From NCBI RefSeq assembly GCF_900155915.1, contig NZ_FTPO01000001.1, forward strand, positions 1,178,001 to 1,242,000: a stretch of 64,000 bases of DNA, given 5' to 3'. Below, piece by piece: positions 49,049 through 55,581 of the stretch. Within the stretch, counting starts at the first letter, position 1. Every line of letters starts with the position of its first letter. Below the pieces are notes generated by a model that saw only the letters and a list, made by a program, of their open reading frames with translations, was not told the DNA's origin and did not search any database. The position numbers and the translations under genes were made by a program. Origin of the DNA: Microbacterium sp. RU33B (GTDB lineage: Bacteria; Actinomycetota; Actinomycetes; Actinomycetales; Microbacteriaceae).

Positions 49049-49537
49049 TCAGTCCTCCAGCGCCCTGACGAGGCCGTCGAGGCGGTAGCCGAGCCAGTCG
49101 TAGATGCCGAAGCGCGGATCGTCCGCGTCGTGGTCGTCGTGGGTGTCGACGCCCAGACGCGAGGCCATGACGAGGCGGATCGCCGCGAGGGTGCGCAGCC
49201 ACGATTGGACAGTGGCGGGATCGAGCAGAACCGTGACGGCCTCCGTCTGCTGATCCTGCGTCGCGTCGTCCGCGAGCACGGCGACGTCGCTGAGCGACGC
49301 CATGACGACGGCCGCGTCGTCGCGCCGGCGGTCGAGGAGGTCGTCCTGGGTGAGTTCGCGGAACTCGGTCGCTGCGTCGGCGTCATCGGTATAGGCATCC
49401 GGAGCGAGCCGCGCGACTGCGGGGTCGTGTACGGACTCCTCGGTGTCGGCCAGGAGCTCGGAGAACTGCGTCACGAGGCCGGCGAGGTGTGCGGCTTCGA
49501 TGCGGGCGAGTTCGACGACGACGGTGCGGTCGGTCAC
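49049..49537 (-). CDS. DUF2017 family protein
   Basis: A 162-residue acidic, helical protein. It begins MTDRTVVVELARIEAAHLAG and has LLDRRRDDAAVVMASLSDVA, VQSWLRTLAAIRLVMASRLG and YDWLGYRLDGLVRALED. DUF2017 nearly always follows clpS in actinobacteria, as here, where its GTG overlaps the clpS stop. A link to Clp proteolysis is inferred from that context only. Confidence 0.85.
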   Translation of the reverse strand: MTDRTVVVELARIEAAHLAGLVTQFSELLADTEESVHDPAVARLAPDAYTDDADAATEFRELTQDDLLDRRRDDAAVVMASLSDVAVLADDATQDQQTEAVTVLLDPATVQSWLRTLAAIRLVMASRLGVDTHDDHDADDPRFGIYDWLGYRLDGLVRALED

Positions 49538-49842
49538 TGAGGTGCCTTTCGAACGGTGGCCCAGAGGCCGTAGTCGTGCATCGCCTGCGCGTGGAGCTCC
49601 ATCTGCTCGCGGGCGCCCTCGGCCACGACGGCTGAGCCCTCGTGGTGCACCATCAGCATGAGGCGCTCGGCGACGTCGCGAGGGAACGAGAAGTACTGCC
49701 GGAAGACATAGGTCACGTAGCTCATGAGGTTCACCGGGTCGTCCCAGACGACCGTCTGCCATGTCGCATCGGGGGCAGGAGACTCATCGAGTCGGACATC
49801 CTCGTCGATCCGCGGAGTGGCGACGCCTGCCATCATGCCCAC
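49534..49842 (-). CDS. clpS: ATP-dependent Clp protease adaptor ClpS
   Basis: The 102-residue protein contains TVVWDDPVNLMSYVTYVF, the DDPVN-type substrate-binding loop, and MLMVHHEGSAVVAEGAREQMELHA. ClpS hands N-degron substrates to ClpC or ClpA. Several methionines (49842, 49836, 49833) could be the start; the N-terminal 25 residues are variable in the family. It overlaps the zincin-like gene by ten bases and the DUF2017 gene by four, forming a three-gene minus-strand unit. Confidence 0.95.
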   Translation of the reverse strand: MGMMAGVATPRIDEDVRLDESPAPDATWQTVVWDDPVNLMSYVTYVFRQYFSFPRDVAERLMLMVHHEGSAVVAEGAREQMELHAQAMHDYGLWATVRKAPQ

Positions 49843-50183
49843 CCCAATTCGTGCAGCCGCTCGTCGTCGATGCCGTAGAAGTGCGCGATCTCGTGTACGA
49901 GTGTCGTGTGCACCTCATCGCGGAGCTCTTCCTCCGTGTCGCACGCGGCCAGATGGGCAGCACGGTAGACGATGATCCGGTCGGGGAGCTCTCCCACCCC
50001 GTACCGGTCGCGTTCGGTGAGCGCCCATCCGTCGTAGAGACCGAACAGGTCGATGCCGCCGTCCTCCGAAAGCTCCTCGACCACGAAGATGACGTTGTCG
50101 AGACCATCGACCATGTCGTCGGGCAGACGATCGAGTTCATCGATCACCAGGGCTTCGAAGGCCTCGGCATCCATCTCGATCAT
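49833..50183 (-). CDS. Metallopeptidase family (zincin-like) protein
   Basis: The 116-residue protein has HEIAHFYGIDDERL, an HExxH zinc motif with a downstream Asp, plus DEVHTTLV before it. It matches the minimal-MMP-like (DUF1025) family found beside clpS in actinobacteria. Substrates are unknown. It overlaps clpS and is 31 bases from the 3' end of tRNA-His. Confidence 0.88.
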   Translation of the reverse strand: MIEMDAEAFEALVIDELDRLPDDMVDGLDNVIFVVEELSEDGGIDLFGLYDGWALTERDRYGVGELPDRIIVYRAAHLAACDTEEELRDEVHTTLVHEIAHFYGIDDERLHELGWA

Positions 50184-50214
50184 GTCGTCCTCACGCCGCG
50201 AGAGGCGTTCGTAT

Positions 50215-50291
50215 TGGGGTGAGTAACGGGGCTCGAACCCGCGACATCGGCCACCACAAGGCCGCGCTCTACCAACTGAGCTATACCCACC
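50215..50291 (-). tRNA. tRNA-His (GTG anticodon)
   Basis: The minus strand folds into a full cloverleaf: acceptor 5' GTGGGTA (50290-50284) with 3' TACTCAC, D arm with TAGCTCAGTTGGTAGAGC, anticodon stem CGGCC/GGCCG around TTGTGGT, and T loop TTCGAGC. The extra 5' G (50291) opposite C73, the histidine tRNA identity pair, is encoded. CCA is encoded at 50217-50215. Confidence 0.95.
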
Positions 50292-50327
50292 ATGTCTCCC
50301 GCTCGCGCGGGCAACCAGAAGATTATC

Positions 50328-50954
50328 TCACACCACGGGGCCGAACGACGACACGACGGAGGCGGCGACGGCGCGTGCCCCATCGCTCGTCGGACCGGGC
50401 TGGGGCACGAACACGGCTTGACGGTAGTAGCCGAGTTCGCGGATCGACTCGAGGATGTCGGCGAGGGCGCGGTGGCCGCCTCCCTTGGCGGGCGCATGAA
50501 TGTAGGCGCGGGGATACCAGCGTCGCGAGAGCTCCTTGACGCTGGAGACGTCGACGTTGCGGTAGTGCAGCCAGCGATCGATGCGCGGCATGTACTTGGC
50601 CAGGAACATGCGGTCGGTGCCGATGGTGTTGCCCGCCAGTGGAGCCTTGCCCTCCTGGGGCACGAAGCGCTGGATGTACTCCAGAGCGAGGAACTCGGCC
50701 TCGGCGGCGCTCACGCCGTGGGGGATCTCCTCGATGAGTCCCGAGGCCGTGTGCATCTCCCGGACGAAGTCGTTCATGTGCTCGAGGGCGGAGTCATCCG
50801 GCTTGATCACGACCTGGAAGCCCGGATCGAGGAGCCGCAGCTCGAAGTCCGTCACGACGACCGCGATCTCGACCAGTTCGTCGGCGTCGAGGTCGAGGCC
50901 CGTCATCTCGCAGTCGATCCACACGAGCCGGTCGTTCTCAGAAGCGCCCACCAT
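50328..50954 (-). CDS. orn: Oligoribonuclease
   Basis: The 208-residue DEDDh exonuclease opens MVGASENDRLVWIDCEMTGL and shows the acidic residues in WIDCEMTGLDLDADE, NTIGTDRMFLAKYMP and the His motif HRALADILESI. It degrades short RNAs, including pGpG from cyclic-di-GMP. The ATG at 50954 follows TAGGAT by six bases on the minus strand. The gene is flanked by two tRNA genes on the same strand. Confidence 0.96.
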   Translation of the reverse strand: MVGASENDRLVWIDCEMTGLDLDADELVEIAVVVTDFELRLLDPGFQVVIKPDDSALEHMNDFVREMHTASGLIEEIPHGVSAAEAEFLALEYIQRFVPQEGKAPLAGNTIGTDRMFLAKYMPRIDRWLHYRNVDVSSVKELSRRWYPRAYIHAPAKGGGHRALADILESIRELGYYRQAVFVPQPGPTSDGARAVAASVVSSFGPVV

Positions 50955-50960
50955 GAGTTC

Positions 50961-50966
50961 ATCCTA
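50961..50966 (-). promoter_or_regulatory. -10 box TAGGAT of orn
   Basis: On the minus strand TAGGAT is followed by six bases (GAACTC) and the orn ATG, again the leaderless spacing. Confidence 0.5.
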
Positions 50967-51017
50967 TAGACGGGGTCCGACGGCCCGGCCGGTGGTCGTG
51001 GCATCCATCGCGCACAG

Positions 51018-51090
51018 CCCCCCCGGGAGGATTCGAACCCCCGACCAAGCGGGTAGAAACCGCTTGCTCTGTCCCCTGAGCTACGGAGGG
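51018..51090 (-). tRNA. tRNA-Arg (TCT anticodon)
   Basis: The minus strand forms a cloverleaf: acceptor CCCTCCG with CGGGGGG (one G-T pair), D arm TAGCTCAGGGGACAGAGC, anticodon stem AGCGG/CCGCT around TTTCTAC, and T loop TTCGAAT. The anticodon is TCT, reading AGA/AGG. CCA is not encoded. It decodes codons that are rare in this G+C-rich DNA. Confidence 0.95.
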
Positions 51091-51304
51091 AAGGTCGTTC
51101 CAGTCTATCGATCCACGAGAGCCGGACACGGCGCGGATGCGCCCGTGGAATGCGGAAGCGCCACAGACACTCGTGTCGTGCACGACGGAGCGCCGAGTAG
51201 TCGACCGCGACCGGACGCAGCCACGACGTCTGCCCTGGCGGATGCGTCGGAGCGGGCGTAACGTCGCACACGAGTCACCGGGGGAGTCTGGAAGGAGTCT
51301 CACC

Positions 51305-51514
51305 ATGTCGAACACGACGACACGCCGCCTCTGGGTCGCGTACGGGCCGTCCGGGGCCGTCGGAACGATCGAGAAGCACGGCGAGGACTATTCGGTGAAG
51401 ATGGCGGGGGCGGATGCCGCTCTCGGCGCCTACCCGTCCATGGAGATCGCGAAGAACGCGTTGTTCTCGCACCTCAAGCCGGGCACCGACTGGCCGGAGT
51501 TCCGCGAGCACTGA
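51305..51514 (+). CDS. Small conserved protein, function unknown
   Basis: A 69-residue protein (MSNTTTRRLWVAYGPSGAVG...), preceded by GGAAGGAG at about 51290-51297, a strong ribosome binding site with good spacing to ATG 51305. The middle (GTIEKHGEDYSVKMAGADAALGAYPSME, about residues 20-47) resembles short actinobacterial proteins of unknown role. No enzyme motif is visible. The upstream 214-base gap from tRNA-Arg shows no gene. Confidence 0.75.
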   Translation: MSNTTTRRLWVAYGPSGAVGTIEKHGEDYSVKMAGADAALGAYPSMEIAKNALFSHLKPGTDWPEFREH

Positions 51515-51570
51515 GCGACGGCGAGTCGAAGCGCGGATGACCTGATCGTCCCGCGTTGTCGGCGGAGCGC

Positions 51571-52362
51571 TCAGGATGCTGGCGCGGCCGAGTCCCGAGC
51601 CCTCGGTCGCCGCGCGGCGCGCGGGGGGCGGAGTGTGGATCTGGCGGACTCTTCGCACTCGTCGGTTGCGTCGGGTTCGTCGGCGAGCCGCGGGTCGGCG
51701 GGGCGTGCGTCAGCGGGGTGAGCCTCCGGGGCATCCGCGTCCGAGGTCGGACGTGTCGAGCGCTTCCCGTCCCGCTGGGTGTCGAGGAGGGGGAGCGCGA
51801 CATGCACGAGCGGACCGATGAGCACGGCGAAGAGCACCGTGCCGATCCCCACGGTGCCGCCCAGGATCCAGCCGATGATCAGCACGGAGATCTCGACGAG
51901 GGCACGGCACGTCCAGATGGGCCACCCGAGCCGTGCGTGCATGCCGGTCATGAGCCCATCTCGCGGACCAGGACCGAAGCGCGCACCGATGTAGAGTCCG
52001 GAGGCGATCGCCACGAGGAGGATCCCACTCAGAAGAACGGCGACCTGAGCGAAAGGTCCGGTGACGGGGGGAACCACCGTGAGCGTGGCCTGCAGGCTGG
52101 TGCCGACGAGCAGGATGTTCGCAATCGTGCCGACGCCCGGTCGCTGGTGCAGCGGGATCCACAGCAGGAGCACGAGGAACCCGAGAACATTGGTCACCCA
52201 TCCGATGCCGATCCCGGTGCGGACCGAGACACCCTGTGCGAGCACGGTCCACGGATCGACCCCGAGTCCGGCCTCGATCGTCAGCGCGCACCCCGTGCCG
52301 TAGAGCACGAGACCGATCAGCAGTTGAAGGACGCGGCGAGTCATGTCGATATCCAATCGCAT
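51571..52362 (-). CDS. YczE/YyaS/YitT-family membrane protein
   Basis: About 258-263 residues. Five hydrophobic segments span residues 8-200; motifs include GLGVDPWTVLAQGVS and GARFGPGPRDGLMTG, both typical of the YczE family. The last 60 residues are an Asp/Ala/Pro/Arg-rich cytosolic tail. ATG 52362 (MRLDIDM) and ATG 52344 (MTRRVLQ) are both possible; the latter fits the family start better. It is divergent from a MocR regulator, a pairing known from YczR regulons in which the regulator controls the transporter-like yczE gene. Confidence 0.85.
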   Translation of the reverse strand: MRLDIDMTRRVLQLLIGLVLYGTGCALTIEAGLGVDPWTVLAQGVSVRTGIGIGWVTNVLGFLVLLLWIPLHQRPGVGTIANILLVGTSLQATLTVVPPVTGPFAQVAVLLSGILLVAIASGLYIGARFGPGPRDGLMTGMHARLGWPIWTCRALVEISVLIIGWILGGTVGIGTVLFAVLIGPLVHVALPLLDTQRDGKRSTRPTSDADAPEAHPADARPADPRLADEPDATDECEESARSTLRPPRAARRPRARDSAAPAS

Positions 52363-52389
52363 GATTGGCTAGGTCGTTCCGGTCCAATC
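52353..52389. promoter_or_regulatory. Candidate MocR operator: repeated CCAATC half-sites
   Basis: CCAATC at 52353-52358 and GATTGG at 52363-52368 make an inverted repeat with a four-base centre, and a third CCAATC is at 52384-52389 in direct orientation to the first. The sites span the start of the yczE-like gene and lie next to the regulator promoter. MocR regulators bind repeated half-sites of this kind. Confidence 0.5.
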
Positions 52390-52393
52390 TGCG

Positions 52394-52399
52394 TATTCT
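52394..52399 (+). promoter_or_regulatory. -10 box TATTCT of the MocR-type gene
   Basis: TATTCT is followed by six bases and the ATG at 52406. A CCAATC half-site ends five bases upstream, so a bound regulator would sit over its own promoter. Confidence 0.5.
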
Positions 52400-52405
52400 G
52401 GCTGG

Positions 52406-53830
52406 ATGGACTCGCGAATCTCCGCACGCGCGCTCACTCTGGCGCTGGGTGGCTGGCGTACCCGGGAGCCGGCGTACGAAGCGCTGGCCGACGGCATCCG
52501 TCTGCTGTGCCTCGACAATCGGCTTGCGCCGCGGACCGCTCTGCCCGCCGAGCGCGAGCTCGCCGCGGCTCTCCACGTGAGTCGCAGCACCGTCGCCGCG
52601 GCGTACCGCAGCCTGCGCGACACCGAGCACATCTCGAGCCTGCGCGGTTCGGGGAGCGTCACCCTTCCCCTCCGGGGCCGCGAACTGGGTCGCGTCCTGG
52701 AGGGCGATGGTGCGATCGACCTGCAGCAGGCCAGTCCGCCTGCGTGGCCGGGACTGGCGGGTGTCATCGCCGATGTCGCCGGCTCGTCGGCCGCGCTGGT
52801 GTCGCGGTCGGGATACGACATCCTGGGCAGGCGCGAACTGCGCGAGGCGATCGCTGCGCACTACGAGGACCGAGGGATCCCGACGTCGCCGTCGGAGATC
52901 CTCGTGACGACGGGCGCCCAGTCCGCGATCCATCTGCTGGCCTCGGTGCTCCTCGGCAGGGGGGACCGTGCGCTGATCGAGACGCCCACGTATCCGCACG
53001 CCGCGGAGGCTCTGCGGCGCGCCGGCGCGCGGCTGGTGGGGGTTCCGGTAACGACGGCAGACGGGTGGGATCTGGATCGTGCCGAGCAGGCGTTCGCCCG
53101 CACCCTCCCCGTTGTCGCGTACCTGATGCCCGACTTCCAGAACCCGACGGGCAGATCAATGACTCCCGAGGAGCGCAGCTCGATACGGCGCGCGGCTGAT
53201 CGCGCCGGGACCATCCTCGTGCTCGACGAGACGACCGCCGATCTCGACATCGATCGCGGACGCGTGGACCGCGGCTTCGCGGACGCGGATCCCCGCAGCA
53301 TGGTGCGGATCGGCTCGCTAGGCAAGACGGTGTGGGGCGGCCTGCGCATCGGATGGATCCGGGCCGAGGCCGATCTCGTGCGGCGGCTGATCGCGGCCCG
53401 ATCGGTGCAGGATCTCGGCACCCCCGAGTTCGAGCAGGCTGTGGCGACGCAGCTCTTCTCGCGATTCGACGAGATCGCGGCACAGCGCTCCCACGTGCTC
53501 CGTTCGGGGCGCGACGCGGCGGCGTCCGCGCTCGCACTCCGGCTGCCCGAATGGCGCGTCCCGCACGTCCACGGCGGTGTGTCGCTCTGGATCGAGCTCG
53601 ACGCGCCACTGAGCTCGGCCCTCGTGATGGAAGCGCGATCGCGTGGAGTGCTCCTGTCGGCCGGACCCCGGTTCGCGGTGGACGGGGGGCATGAACGCCA
53701 CCTCCGCATGCCCTTCACATCACCCCCCGACGATCTCGTGCGCGCGGTAGACGTGCTCGCGGAGGCATGGCCGCGGGTGCGGAGCGGGGCGCCCGTCTCC
53801 CTCGTCTCCGCCTTCGAAGCGGTGGTGTGA
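52406..53830 (+). CDS. MocR/GntR-type transcriptional regulator with aminotransferase domain
   Basis: The 474-residue protein has an N-terminal GntR winged helix (about 20-90: YEALADGIRLLCLDNRLAP, LPAERELAAALHVSRSTVAAAYRSL) and a C-terminal fold-type I aminotransferase-like domain with TTGAQSAIHLLASVL, MPDFQNPTGRSM and the PLP lysine in IGSLGKTVWGGLRIGW. MocR proteins sense PLP or its adducts. Genomic context with a YczE-like protein suggests the YczR subgroup, whose effector is not established. Confidence 0.93.
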   Translation: MDSRISARALTLALGGWRTREPAYEALADGIRLLCLDNRLAPRTALPAERELAAALHVSRSTVAAAYRSLRDTEHISSLRGSGSVTLPLRGRELGRVLEGDGAIDLQQASPPAWPGLAGVIADVAGSSAALVSRSGYDILGRRELREAIAAHYEDRGIPTSPSEILVTTGAQSAIHLLASVLLGRGDRALIETPTYPHAAEALRRAGARLVGVPVTTADGWDLDRAEQAFARTLPVVAYLMPDFQNPTGRSMTPEERSSIRRAADRAGTILVLDETTADLDIDRGRVDRGFADADPRSMVRIGSLGKTVWGGLRIGWIRAEADLVRRLIAARSVQDLGTPEFEQAVATQLFSRFDEIAAQRSHVLRSGRDAAASALALRLPEWRVPHVHGGVSLWIELDAPLSSALVMEARSRGVLLSAGPRFAVDGGHERHLRMPFTSPPDDLVRAVDVLAEAWPRVRSGAPVSLVSAFEAVV

Positions 53831-53842
53831 CCACGACGCGCC

Positions 53843-54103
53843 TCAGCGAGCGAATCTGAGGCAGTCGACGGCGTCGTCCGCCGACCAGAAGTCGCCGAGA
53901 TCGCGGAACGTGCGTGATGCGGCATGGAAGCGCCGCGCTCGGTAGCGCACACCCTGAGCGTGCGCGACGCTCTGGAGATGGCCGATGACCCGACCGCCGG
54001 GATCGACGACGCGCCAGAGCGCAGGCCCGGCTCCGGCGAGGCGCAGAGGTGCTGCGCGGTGCAGCTGCGGTGTGGTGGACGTGTGGGCGGCGAGAAGTGT
54101 CAT
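53843..54103 (-). CDS. Small basic protein, function unknown
   Basis: An 86-residue protein with a good ribosome binding site (AAGGGAG) before ATG 54103. The sequence (WRVVDPGGRVIGHLQ, YRARRFHAASRTFRDLGDFWS, DDAVDCLRFAR) looks like a small folded domain, but I do not recognise it. It is convergent with the MocR gene and divergent from ssb. A TATCTT box at about 54127-54132 could be its -10. Confidence 0.7.
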   Translation of the reverse strand: MTLLAAHTSTTPQLHRAAPLRLAGAGPALWRVVDPGGRVIGHLQSVAHAQGVRYRARRFHAASRTFRDLGDFWSADDAVDCLRFAR

Positions 54104-54270
54104 GACTGCTCCCTTCTGATTCGAAGATATGTGCGACCTCCGACATCGCCCATGCGGAGTCTGCCCTGGTCACGTCGGCGATTCCTCCCCAGAAGCCTCG
54201 TCGCGCGCGATGTCCACCACACGATCCGTGCGGGCAGAGCACGTGCGCTTCCGCCCGCACTCTGAGAACG

Positions 54271-54303
54271 CGTCGGTGCCCGCCGGGCACGCGGGCACCG
54301 ACG
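54271..54303 (+). promoter_or_regulatory. Perfect 12-bp stem-loop upstream of the extra ssb
   Basis: CGTCGGTGCCCG at 54271-54282 pairs with 54292-54303 around a nine-base loop. The loop GGGCAC can alternatively pair with GTGCCC at 54276-54281, giving a competing smaller hairpin. It lies 46 bases before the ssb ATG. The rest of the 245-base gap (54104-54348) holds no recognisable gene. Confidence 0.5.
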
Positions 54304-54348
54304 CAACCACGGGAGCGACTTCCCGCACACACAGAGAGAGGATGCGCA

Positions 54349-54897
54349 ATGAGCGACACCATCACGGTCATCGGCAACATCGCAGGCGACCCCGAGCACA
54401 GGCAGACCGCGGCAGGCATCGCCGTCACGACGTTCCGCGTGGCGAGCAGCCAACGGCGCTTCGACAGAGCCACCGGCCAGTGGGTCGAGGCGCACACGAA
54501 CTGGTACTCCGTCTCCGCGTTCCGAAGTCTCGCGCAGCACGCCTTCCGATCGCTCCGCAAGGGAGACCGGGTCGTGCTCACGGGCAAGCTGAGGGTGCGC
54601 AACTGGGACAACGGAACGGCCCGCGGCACAGCCGTCGAGATCGATGCGGACGCGATCGGCCATGACCTGCTCTGGGGGACGACGACGTTCGAGAAGCACA
54701 CGGGGCCCGTGCGCACCCAGGCGGCTGAGTCCTGGTCCGCCGGGGAGACTCCTGCACCCGCGTGGAACACCGCCGAGGGGGGTCCGTCGCCATGGGAAGC
54801 TCCCGACGGCGGGCAGGACGATGGCGGCGATGACGTGGCCGATAGCGACGAGGCGCACCGGCCGCTGGTCCTCGTCGGAGCGGACACCCCCTACTGA
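54349..54897 (+). CDS. ssb: Single-stranded DNA-binding protein (second-type SSB)
   Basis: The 182-residue protein has an SSB OB-fold in the first 110 residues: MSDTITVIGNIAGDPEHRQT, FRVASSQRRFD, NWYSVSAFRSLAQHAFRSLRKGDRVVLTG split over the core. The tail is acidic (GGDDVADSDEA) but ends VGADTPY instead of the canonical DDDIPF tip used for partner binding. It is probably a paralogue (SsbB-like) of the replicative SSB next to rpsF-rpsR, which is not in the window. GAGAGGATG provides the ribosome binding site. Confidence 0.9.
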   Translation: MSDTITVIGNIAGDPEHRQTAAGIAVTTFRVASSQRRFDRATGQWVEAHTNWYSVSAFRSLAQHAFRSLRKGDRVVLTGKLRVRNWDNGTARGTAVEIDADAIGHDLLWGTTTFEKHTGPVRTQAAESWSAGETPAPAWNTAEGGPSPWEAPDGGQDDGGDDVADSDEAHRPLVLVGADTPY

Positions 54898-54935
54898 CGG
54901 CGCGCGCTCTCGGCGTCCGCTCGGGGCGTCGGCAA

Positions 54936-54941
54936 TAGACT
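54936..54941 (+). promoter_or_regulatory. -10 box TAGACT of the lipoprotein gene
   Basis: TAGACT lies six bases before the GTG at 54948, the recurring leaderless arrangement. Confidence 0.55.
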
Positions 54942-54947
54942 CGACCC

Positions 54948-55454
54948 GTGAGTCGTCGTCCCGAGCTGTCGCCGTCCGCGCGATCCGTCGTCGTCGGAGG
55001 ACTCGCCGCTCTCGCGCTGACCCTCGCAGCGTGCACAGGCACTGCCCCCGAGACCTCGACTTCGCCGACGACCGCAACGTCGCCCGAGCCGTCCGCGTCG
55101 TCGACCACCACGGCATCGGGCCCGGCTCTGATGCCCGAGGGCACCGCTGAAGAGAACCTGCCGTTCTTCACGAGCATCGTGGAGGCCGTGTGGGCGACGC
55201 CCGAGCAGGCGCAGGGCCGGGCGTACGTCGATGCTCTGACCGCAGCGGGGTTCGACAAGAGCGCGATGCAGGTCACTCAAGACCTGTCGACGGTCGGCAA
55301 TCCGGCCGAGAGCATCCAGTTCTCCGTGCGGTGGGGCGACGAGTGCCTCATCGGACAGGTCGGTCCCGCCACCGGCGCGCCGTTCACGACCACGGCCGCC
55401 GTGCTGGAGCCCGACCTGTGCCTCATCGGGCAGACGCGGCCCATCGACTGGTGA
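54948..55454 (+). CDS. Small secreted lipoprotein
   Basis: The 168-residue protein starts at GTG with MSRRPELSPSARSVV, a hydrophobic stretch and the lipobox LTLAAC at about residues 24-29, then a Thr/Ser/Pro-rich spacer (about 30-60). The C-terminal domain of about 105 residues contains two cysteines (GDECLIGQVG, PDLCLIGQTR) likely to form a disulfide and resembles DUF6993-type proteins of Microbacteriaceae. Function is unknown; it would be anchored on the outer face of the membrane. Confidence 0.8.
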   Translation: MSRRPELSPSARSVVVGGLAALALTLAACTGTAPETSTSPTTATSPEPSASSTTTASGPALMPEGTAEENLPFFTSIVEAVWATPEQAQGRAYVDALTAAGFDKSAMQVTQDLSTVGNPAESIQFSVRWGDECLIGQVGPATGAPFTTTAAVLEPDLCLIGQTRPIDW

Positions 55455-55536
55455 CCGCCGGCTCCGTCCCGACGCTCCGACGTCGTCCGGCGGGCGCGGC
55501 GAAGGAAGGACGCGCGAACGCCTGGCCCGCGGTGGG

Positions 55537-55542
55537 TAGGCT
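55537..55542 (+). promoter_or_regulatory. -10 box TAGGCT upstream of ettA
   Basis: TAGGCT is six bases before an in-frame TTG at 55549 and 39 bases before the ettA GTG at 55582. If leaderless translation starts at TTG, EttA gains 11 residues. Confidence 0.45.
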
Positions 55543-55581
55543 TGGCCGTTGGGTTTCGACACCGAGGAGTGGTTCAGAACA

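Noticed and set aside
50215-51090. tRNA-His and tRNA-Arg as an integration site for an island
   Set aside because: Both tRNA genes are complete and flanked by conserved housekeeping genes; no duplicated tRNA 3' end was seen.
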